Assembly (NCBI GenBank): GCA_002179805.1
Contig: NAVB01000053.1
Location: 62,001 to 126,000, forward strand
Direction of reading: 5' to 3'
From: Acanthamoeba lenticulata
Taxonomy: Eukaryota > Discosea > Longamoebia > Acanthamoebidae
DNA length: 64,000 bases
This document shows positions 53,952 to 61,785 of the stretch, one piece after another. How positions within the stretch are numbered: position 1 is the stretch's first letter; every line of letters starts with the position of its first letter. The notes beneath the pieces were generated by a model. The model was not told where the DNA came from. It did not search any database and saw only the letters and a program-made list of their open reading frames with translations. The position numbers and the translations under genes were made by a program.

Positions 53952-54048
53952 TGCATTGAAAGGGGGTTTGACCACATGAGGCACTCTTCTTGTTGTAGCG
54001 AATTGCAAGGAGTCAGAAGCGGATGAGCGGACAATGCTCGAGGTGGTG

Positions 54049-54597
54049 TCAAAAGAGAGAGCACTTTCCCTTCGTAGTCTCCTCCGCCCGCGAGTTGAGC
54101 ACCGCGCGGATGGCCTCCTCGAACACGTTCTTGAGCCCCACTTGTGTGCGCGCTGAGCATTCGACGTATTTGCAGGCGCCGATCTCCTTCGCCAGGCTGC
54201 GGCCCTGGTCGGGTCGGATAGACTGCGCGCTCTGGGTGGCCACCAGGTCCGACTTGGTGCCAACCAGCAACTTGGGCGCCGTCGGGCGGTGGTGCGTGAC
54301 CTCGGCATTCCACTTGCGCACGGACTCAAAGGACGAGGACTCGACCAGGGAGAAGCAGATGAGGATGACGTCCGCGTGAGGGTAGCACAGCGGTCGGAGG
54401 CGGTCGTCGTCATAATGAAAGGTATCTATGAGGCCCAGGTCGACACTCTGCTTGTCCACCACGGCGGCGGCGGTGTAGGAGTCAAAGACGGTGGGGATGA
54501 ACTCTTCAGGGAAGGAGTTGGTCGTGTAGGAGATGAGGAGGCATGTTTTGCCCACACCCCCATCCCCAACCAGCATGCATTTGACCACTTCCGCCAT
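54049..54597 (-). CDS. Atypical Rho-family GTPase lacking the G3 DTAGQ motif
   Basis: One exon, 182 aa, ATG at 54597. G1 is GDGGVGKT (residues 11-18). The effector loop FIPTVFDSY carries the conserved Thr. G4 is GTKSDL, G5 is ECSA, and the end KGKCSLF is a prenylation CaaX box after a small basic stretch. A Rho insert-like segment follows TKSDL. At G3, where Rho proteins read WDTAGQEDYDRLRPL, this one reads [14 protein letters not shown]: one residue shorter, with the Gly and catalytic Gln replaced. Loss of that Gln should block intrinsic GTP hydrolysis, and loss of the Gly should impair the switch. It would behave like RhoH/Rnd-type constitutively bound GTPases. A misread or a missed tiny intron is possible but no splice signals support it. 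Confidence 0.85.
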   Translation of the reverse strand: MAEVVKCMLVGDGGVGKTCLLISYTTNSFPEEFIPTVFDSYTAAAVVDKQSVDLGLIDTFHYDDDRLRPLCYPHADVILICFSLVESSSFESVRKWNAEVTHHRPTAPKLLVGTKSDLVATQSAQSIRPDQGRSLAKEIGACKYVECSARTQVGLKNVFEEAIRAVLNSRAEETTKGKCSLF

Positions 54598-54782
54598 GCT
54601 TGTTGTTTGCGTCTTTCACTTCAACCATGCGAGGTTTTTTTTTTTTTTAAATTGATTAAAGTTCCGGCGCAAACGATTGATTGGCTACGCGGTTGCAGAC
54701 GCCAACAAGCAGCAGAGCAGCGCCACAACTGCCCGGCCTCGACGTCTCTTGCTCTTGGTTTGAGAAGTCAGAAATTGGCCAA

Positions 54783-56913
54783 TCACAGGTCGCAGGCGGG
54801 GAAGCTGATGATGCGGTTTACGGCGTCCATGTTGTGGGCCTCTTTCAGAGCGGCAAGGTCGGCCAAGAAGCATACCGTCCCTGCGAGCCCCAGGAACAGC
54901 GAGTAGGGCTGCGAAGGCACATTCCACATCTCCTCCCTGTGGCGGGCAGAATCACGTCGCCGCACACATGAGCCACACGACTGAGTCCATAAGCCTGTTG
55001 GTGCCCTGCAGCGTACCCCTCGGGGCTCAGCGCAAACTCTGCAAACTTCCAAGCACGCCACAGGTGCTTGCGGTCGCCCGTCACCTTGAACAGCTCCAGG
55101 AACACGTAGCCGTTGCCTTTGTGTTCCCCACCAACCCAATGGTCAATGGTTGCCACTTTGCAAAGTGGCAACTTCATCACTGCTTGGGGCCGAGTACCGG
55201 CGATGCCATGGCACAGCCCGAGCCCTTTCTTGAGGAGTCCCCTGGAAGAGGACCAACATGGTCAGTGCGCACGCCAGAGCGGGAGCAAGAAACGAAGGAG
55301 GGCCGTACCTGTGCCAAACCACGTCGCCCGCGGCGAGAGCGGCCTCGAGAAAGCGCTGGTGCTTGAAGACCTGGTAGGCGCGACACAGCAGCACGCTCAT
55401 CCCCGGCGCACCTGCGCGCGGACAGAGATGTGGTGCATCAGCGAGAGCGGGGGCGGCGGGCGACTCTGAGGAAGCCCCACGGACAAGCGTGCGTACCGTG
55501 ACACCAATGGACAAGCACATCGTCTGTGTCGTCCAGCTGCGCCGGGTAGTTGCCCGAGTCCCGGAACCGAAGCGAGATGAGCCAGTCGACGGCTTCCTCC
55601 AGCACCCGCCGGTAGTCTGGACCCCTCTGGCCCTCGGCCTGCAAAGAGGTTGGCATCGATGTAAGCTTGTTAACATCACCAGAACTCCTTACAGGGCATT
55701 CATTGACACGTCGCGTACGCGGGCACGATCGAGCTCGCGAGGGCGAAGAAGGAGAGTGTGGGCCACGCCGGCGATGCCATGCGCCAGTCCGACGTATTTC
55801 TCGCCCTGCCAAGAGTACATCAGGGGCGGCCGCGACTCCTCGTCCTTGGCCAAGCTAAAGCCCACCGCGATGAGCCAAAAACAGAGAGGCGATCACGTGC
55901 GGAGAAGTTGACGCACGCGAGTCCGGACTCGAGGCATGCGTGGACAAGGCTGCTGATGAGCTCGGGCGGAGCGACCTCACGGCCAAGGTGCCGCTCGACA
56001 AAGTAGAGGCTGTACAGGTAGCCTGCAGTGTCACACAGACGCTGAGTGAGCCGCTCTGTGGGGTGCATGACCGCATGGGTCTCAGAAGCGCACCAGTAAG
56101 GCCGTAGAAGGGTTCCCAGTTGTCGCGCAGCGGGTAAGCGGGCCCGGGCGGCGGGGCGAGCTTCAACAGCTTGCCCACGTATTCCTGTGTTGGTCAGGTC
56201 AGCCCCAGGACCAAGCCACTCGAGTCTGCCACTGTGTTTGCGAATGAGGAGAGTGCACCTCGGCGACGCTGTGGCGGCCCTGGTGGTAGTGGATGACGGC
56301 CGACAGCGCGTAGATGCCAGCGTCGCCCAGGACGAAGGTTACGCCTGGCTTGGCGTCGCTGTCCGGACAACATGTTCGTGAGGAGACCGTTCAAGCGCCA
56401 ACAAGCAATGAAGGACGTACGGGTCTATGCGCTGCCGCTCCTCAAGGAGACGAAGGGCGACGTGGATGTACTCCTCGGCTCGCTCGAGCGCGTTGGTCTT
56501 ATCGGGAAGTGGGTAGCCGGTTTCCCAAAGGCGCAGGAACATGAAGGCCGCTCCTGCGGCGCCCTCATACACTGTGGGATCGCTGCGTTGATAGCATCAT
56601 CAGCCTCAACTCATGCATGGTGAGAAGCCACAGCGTCAGCCTTTGGGTCAAGGGAACGTGCTTCTGGGTGGCGAGACTGGCCGGCCAGTCGTCTTGGATG
56701 ATCTCTGTCAACCTGTCGGTCTGTGCACACAGGGAAGGTGAGCAGCAAAGCAGGTCGCCTGCTGGGCGGAAGATCAAGCTTCACCTTCTTCTGCAGGTAG
56801 TGCAACTCGGCTGGGGTGGGGAACGCAGGTCCAGGAGGTGGCATCACGGGCCAGTCTGCCAGATTGTTCGGGTGGAACCGACGCAAGGCCTCCCTGCCCA
56901 GAGAGCTCGTCAT
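54783..56913 (-). CDS. LanC-like protein (LANCL)
   Basis: ATG at 56913 (MTSSLGREALRRFHPNNLAD). Multi-exon. Family blocks in order: TVYEGAAGAAFMFLRLWETG, FVLGDAGIYALSAVIHYHQG, WEPFYGLTGAL, GYLYSLYFVERHLGREV, YVGLAHGIAGVAHTLL, VLVHWCHGAPGMSVLLCRAY (Zn site), LGLCHGIAGNGYVFLELFKV (Zn site, joined across an intron), FAEFALSPEGY and the last YSLFLGLAGTVCFLADLAAL. The HWCHGAPG and GLCHGIAG motifs carry the zinc-binding Cys/His of the LanC fold. Eukaryotic LANCL proteins bind glutathione and add it to dehydroamino acids in damaged phosphoproteins. The gene's spacing and strand give no further clue. Exon borders near 55.2-55.9 kb were not all verified. Confidence 0.85.
55149..55172. repeat. 24-bp perfect palindrome in a LANCL intron
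   Basis: Two 11-base arms (GTTGCCACTTT and AAAGTGGCAAC) meet around a central GC, making a 24-base sequence identical to its reverse complement. It sits in the short intron between GLCHGIAG and NGYVFL. Perfect palindromes of this length are not expected by chance in 64 kb. Confidence 0.85.
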
Positions 56914-57133
56914 TGCTGCTACGGCGGCTCAACCTCCAAGTCGTTTGTCTCAATTGGAACAACGGACAAAGCCAGGGGGGGGCTGTAGAGCGCATGGCCA
57001 TCTGCAATCTTGGCGAAACTGAACACAAATCTTGTCCAGAAGTTGGTGGTCGTGTTCGTCTTTGTTATCAGTTTAATGGCGCGGTCGCCCGATGGTTAAG
57101 AGGAAGCGCCTGGTCGACGCGGCATACTTCGTT
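56914..57133. other. Spacer and upstream flank of the tRNA-like element
   Basis: The stretch holds the LANCL 5' flank and a hairpin (GGCGC at 57078-57082 pairing with GCGCC at 57106-57110) directly upstream of the tRNA-like element. No coding frame was supported. Confidence 0.35.
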
Positions 57134-57216
57134 TCTACAATGTTAAGGTAATGGGATCGACACCCATCCCGGCTTCAAGGCTGGGTAGCTCACTTGGGAG
57201 AGCGTAACAAATACTT
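57134..57216 (+). tRNA. Candidate circularly permuted tRNA gene (3' half before 5' half)
   Basis: In order: 57141-57145 TGTTA, five-base variable loop AGGTA, T-stem ATGGG, T-loop ATCGACA, T-stem CCCAT, acceptor 3' strand CCCGGCT, discriminator T (57175), three bases CAA, acceptor 5' strand GGCTGGG (57179-57185), TA, D-stem GCTC, loop ACTTGGGA, D-stem GAGC, G, then TAACA. The two acceptor strands pair over 7 bp (two G-U), and TAACA pairs fully with TGTTA to form the anticodon stem. Box B thus precedes box A. The anticodon loop is ambiguous: both flanks offer TAC at positions 34-36, but position 33 is not T. That weakens the case for a working gene. A permuted pseudogene, or chance neighbouring fragments, are alternatives. 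Confidence 0.45.
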
Positions 57217-57378
57217 CGCTGCAGACATGTCGCTTCCTCTTTTGTTCTGCGCTATTGCGCCTCAGGCCCCGCTGGGGAAGGGAGACCTTGTGGCCTGTTG
57301 TCTTCATTCTCCAATCGTCTTCATCAATTACAACAACAACAACAACGCCACGAGGGGCACAAGCAGAAAAGGGATGCC

Positions 57379-60300
57379 TCAAGGTCGGTGTGGCTGGTGG
57401 TGGCGCTGGTGGCTGTGCAGTCGCTCTTGCGTCTCCTTCTCGAACTGGAAGGTCAGCTGCGCGATGTCGAGGTCCTCGTCCTCGTCCCCAAAGTCGAGGT
57501 CACTGTCATCGTGCTGCGGCGCAGACTTGGGTTGGTGTTGTTGTTGTTTGTGCTGCCGATGGCGTGGTTGGTCCTTCTCCTTCCCCTTGCCCTGTTCGCC
57601 TTGATCGCTGGTGCCGTCATCGTCGCTCCAACTGAGCCGCACGTTTGGCAGACGTGACGACGTCGGGGCCGTCGACGTCTTCGTCGTCGTCGCCGGGCGA
57701 GGCTGCGGACCGCGACGGGCGCGTTCGTAATCGTCGAGCTCGCCGGCGGAGGCTACGTCTTCACCGTGCAGCTCCTCAAGGGCCGAAAGGCTCGTCGTGA
57801 GTTCGCTCCGCAGCTTCTTCTGGCGGGCGACCACGTCCTCCAGCCATCGCTCGTGCTGGTCCACGCCGCCCGCCGCGGCAGGCTTGGTGCCCGGGCCCCC
57901 GCGCTGCGCAGTCACGCCTGCCTTGGCGGCACCGCCGCTGCCGCTGCCATTGCCTGCGGCAACGTGCTCAGCGCGTGCTGTGGTGGCGCCTGTGCTTGTC
58001 GTGGTCGTCGTCGTGGTTGTTGACGACGGCGGTGGCGCGCTAAACGAGGCCGAAGACATTATCATCGTGGAGTCGTCCCCGGCGGCGGCTGTGGTGGCGG
58101 CCTTACGAAGGCTGCTGAGCCGAGCCAGCAGGTCCTCCACCTCCTTGGTCACCTCGCGGTCGCGCTGCAGCACGCCGCCTTGGGCCGACGCGTCCTCCTC
58201 CTCGCGCTCGGCCTCGGCTTGGTGGCGCGTTTTGGCTGCGCTAGCGCTCCGCTTGGCCTCGGCGCCGCCCGACGGTTCGTTGTTGGCCTCGACCTGCTCG
58301 TCCTCGCGCTGCTGGTAAAGGCGTCGAGGGCGTGTTGGCAGCTGCTGCGAGCTGGGCCGTATGGGCGTGGCGCTGAGCGAGGACCCCGCGCTCCGTGAGG
58401 GCGTGGCGCCCCGAAGCGGCGTGGTGCTCCGCGAGACCGAGGCGCTCCGCGTGGGCGTCCTGCTCACCGACGGCGGCCGTTCGTCCTTTGCCGCGGCCGC
58501 GGCAACGGCTCCCGCCCGGCGCCGCTCCATCGCGGCCGCCGCCGCAGCCGCCGACGAGGACGAGGCCAGCTGCTTGGCCAGCATCTGACGCAGCTCCTCG
58601 ATCTCGTCCTTGGGCTTTTCCTGCTGATGCAGCTCGGCGGCCGCTTGGCGGCCATGACGGCCAGGTTGCGTCCCTGCTCGCTGCCCTGCGGCAAGGACCT
58701 CCTCCGTGCTGCCCGCCTGCGTGCTGCTGCTGCCGCTGCTGCTGGCGCCGGTCGACAGAGAGGCCGACGCGGGGGCGCGTGGCCGGCCTCGGTCGCGCTG
58801 GCGCTGCTGCTCGCGCTCGTGCTCACGCTCCTCCTCGGTGTCGGTCGAGCCGGAGCGCTTTTTATGCTGCTGGGGCCCGACATCGGTGCCTTCGACTTCT
58901 TCGCCGCCTTTCCGATAGTCCTCGACGTCGTCCACCGGCTCACCGTTGGGATCGCGCAGCTGCCGATAGCTAAAGACATACGGCCGCTTGCGCCCTTGGA
59001 CGTGGTCGTCCTCGGCCTCGTCGTCGCCGTTGGCGTCAGGTCGGTGATGTGAGCCACCGCCGCTGGCGTGGCCCAGCAGCTCGTCGTTGTGATGTTGGAG
59101 GGCGGCGATACGGCGCCGCATGGCCTCCATCTTGCCTGTGGTCTCTTGCAGCTCGGCCTCAGCCTCGAGTAACGCCGTACGCACCTACAATTGTTGCAAA
59201 TAGTAATAAGAATGAATAGAAGAGAAACAATAAAACAATAAAACAATAAAACATAAAAGCAATCTTCTTGAGCAGATACGTACGTGAGCGAGCTCCTTGG
59301 CCAGGACCTCGGCTTCACCCTCCTTCGTTCGCACGAGTTCGCGCAGGGTTTTGTTCTCCTGCGCTAGCTCCTCCCACGCCACGCGCAGCTGCACGTCCAA
59401 GTCTGGCGTCGTTCATGGGGCGTCAGTGTTGAGTTGATTCAAATCGAAACGCCACACACAGGCACACAGACAGAAACAAGAAACGACAACAGACGCACCT
59501 CGCGTGCTGATGTCGTGGTGGTGGCCGCGGGTGCTGAGCTCGCTGACCGAGTCCAGGAGGCGGTCGTACTCGCGCCGCTTCTTGTCACTCCCGCCTGTGC
59601 GCGCGGGCAGGCGCAGCACCTCGCTGATGTCGGTGTCGTCCTCGCGATGGTGGGCCAGCCGCAGTTTCAGCTCTTCGTTGTCGTCCAACAGGTTCTGCGC
59701 AAGAAAAATATATTTAATAAAATAATGAAAAAGGAAAGGAGAAATGGAAAATGGAGATAAAAAAAGGGAGCTTTGTAGGTGGAGAGGAACGCACCTTGAT
59801 CTTCTGTGCGATGCGTTGCTTGTAGGCGGTGTGAGACGTGTTTACAAAGGCCAATTTGCACCGCAAACGCTTGAGCTCCTTGTTCTTCGTCGCCAGCAAC
59901 GACGTCACAAAGAACCTTTGATGTGAATGTGTAGCGAAGTCAGCCCGTTTGGTTGTGTGGAAAGGAAGTGGCTAGAACACGAGTCCGAATAGAAAGGGCG
60001 CACACCAGAGGTCGGGTTCGTGAGCGGCGAAGCGGCGGCTCTCTTCCTTCCACTCTCGCAGATCCTCCTCCCAGCCCTCGCGCAACTCGCTGTCGTCGGC
60101 GAGCTGCATATTCGCCACAACCACCGCCATAACCAAAGCATGAGAGACATGTAAGCCGCCGAACCAACAAACTTAAACTTCCCCAAAAGGAAAATATGGT
60201 CCCATCGCAAAGGCGCAGGGAGTCGCGACAAAACAAAGGTGATGATGGTATGGTCAAGTGGCACATGGGTGGCGTACCTCCGCTGGGTGGTCGTCATCGT

Positions 60301-60935
60301 GAACTGTGGCGAGGAGTTGGGCAAAGGCTGTGTATTGGTCGAGTACGAGATCCTCCTCGGCCAGCACCTCTCGCGCCCTCGCGATGGCGGCAACGGCCCT
60401 CTGCGCCATGGTCGTTATTTGTGATCTAACAATAACATATAATAAATTATGAAAAGCATAAAATAGATCAGTAAAGTACGTCGTCGTGAAGCTGGAGAGC
60501 GCCGGTGTCGGTGGCCAGGGCTTTCGTGGGCGGCAAGCGCACAGACGATGTCGAAAGCACCAGGGAGCGGTCTTTGGCGGTAGCGCTACTGCGCGGCTTG
60601 CTGGCGGTGTCATTGTCGCTAAGCGGAGGAGCCTCCTGGCGTCGCGTGGGATAGTGATAGGACGAGGGTGGCGCGTGCTCCTCGTCATCCTCACGATTAA
60701 ATCGAAGATTCGCAGAGGCGCTTCTGCCGCGACTGCTGGCGGCCGGTTGCGACTCGCTGTAAGCGGCGTGGCGCTCGCGGCTGCGATGACCCGATGGCGG
60801 TGAAGATGGGGCGAATTTGGCAGGTCGTGTGTACGTGCTTGCGTGCGGGCGTCGCGTTGAGTGCGCGGCATCGCTTGCAGGTTGTTGCCGTGTGCTTCCT
60901 CTTGTGCCTTCTTGACGCCAGTCAAATGGGTCCAT
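57379..60935 (-). CDS. Coiled-coil protein with long disordered tail
   Basis: ATG at 60935 (MDPFDWRQEGTRGSTRQQPA). Exon 1 ends ALQLHDD and splices in phase to RAVAAIARAREVLAEEDLVL then DQYTAFAQLLATVHDDDHPAE. Coiled-coil exons follow: SELREGWEEDLREWKEESRR, LLATKNKELKRLRCKLAFVN, DDNEELKLRLAHHREDDTDI, QLRVAWEELAQENKTLRELV, RTKEGEAEVLAKELAHV and LLEAEAELQETTGKMEAMRR. The last exon (about 600 codons) is disordered: Ser/Thr/Arg-rich with tandem Ser-Arg-Thr repeats (RTPTRSASVSRSTTPLRGA), then helical KEVEDLLARLSSLRKAA and ERWLEDVVARQKKLRSELTT. The stop is at 57379. The pattern fits a centrosomal or cytoskeletal scaffold; no defined domain supports a specific name. Confidence 0.7.
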
Positions 60936-61376
60936 GTTGTGGGCAATTGAGCAAATCTTGTGCTTGGGAAAAGAAAGTCTGACTGGTGCTTCGTTGACGT
61001 GGCTTGCCGGTAGCCAGATTTGAACCCATAGCCTACCGATTTTTCGCTCGGCCGTGAGTAGCCACTCCCGAGAAGGAGGTTGTATGCTTTACACATTTCT
61101 CCCTCATCACGCAGTCATCACATATTGTAGAGCAGCCGTGTGGGCTCCACGAGCGAGGTTTATTGGGGCCAGGCGACCTCCGGCGAGCGATGCCTCCGGA
61201 GAAGGCACGAAACGCCATCGTGAGTGCTCCCAATGCGAACCACCAGATATAACTATCGCCAAGATCGGGCGGTGCCTGACAGAACGAGAAAAAGACCGTC
61301 CTGCCCACACGCTAACGTGTGTGATTGCCTGGCTCTGGCCACTGCCACACGGAGATCGCCTTGATTGCGCTTCGCC
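60936..61376. other. Spacer between two minus-strand genes
   Basis: About 440 bp. An isolated box-B-like sequence lies near 61017-61027 on the minus strand without a matching tRNA. AATAAA occurs on the minus strand near 61155. It probably holds the 3' UTR of the gene ending at 61377. Confidence 0.4.
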
Positions 61377-61492
61377 CTAGATGTCCCGCTCGACGGTGGG
61401 CAGGCTGAAGCCGATCGAGTCCAAGCCCTCGCCGTCCAAGCCAAAGTAGCACGTGTTGCTGGCCGACGTGTTCTCTGTCAGGACCCATCGCT
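61377..61492 (-). CDS. Candidate terminal exon of an unresolved gene
   Basis: After a TAG acceptor a frame of about 38 codons runs RWVLTENTSASNTCYFGLDG, then EGLDSIGFSLPTVERDI and a stop at 61377. Third positions are almost all G/C, as in real exons nearby. Its upstream exons would have to lie in the 290 bp before the WDR91 stop, where I could not find a phase-consistent one. The opposite strand also has an ATG frame here (MSRSTVGRLKPIESKPSPSK, 61381), so the strand itself is uncertain. Confidence 0.3.
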
Positions 61493-61785
61493 AGCAACGA
61501 TCAGATCACGCCCTCCAGACCGTACGTCCTATCAATTCAGTTGACGGTCTGCGCCCAGGCTCCACAATGCTCGTCGAAGGCAGAGTATGCCACCACGCCT
61601 GACGGTGGAGATGGAGAGGGAGCTGATGCCAGGCCAGATGACAGTCAGGTAGCTGTCCAGCCCATCAAGCAAGTCGACTACGTAGACTTCGCCCAACTCA
61701 AAGTAAGTATACGGAGGTGGCCATGTTGCAAAATTGAAATGGCGATGATCTTTAACATTAAACACCGAAAACGTGTTGGATTGTT
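61493..61785. other. Ambiguous stretch with plus-strand exon-like frame
   Basis: On the plus strand a frame (EYATTPDGGDGEGADARPDD, then PIKQVDYVDFAQLK) ends exactly at a consensus GTAAGT donor at 61702 and is preceded by a CAG acceptor at about 61540. The minus strand is also open. Neither can be chosen from sequence alone. Confidence 0.3.

Noticed and set aside
57068..57175. Ordinary-order tRNA ending at the T-arm, starting at GGCGCGG
   Set aside because: Only five of seven acceptor pairs form, and no D-arm or anticodon stem fits in between.
57181..57300. Ordinary tRNA starting GGCTGGGTAGCTCAC with its 3' half downstream
   Set aside because: No T-arm and no CCCAGCC-like acceptor strand occur in the next 120 bases; the only matching partner lies upstream.
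61010..61085. tRNA on the minus strand suggested by a box-B-like GGTTCAAATCT
   Set aside because: The T-stem has two mismatches, there is no matching acceptor strand, no D-arm and no T33 in the possible anticodon loop.
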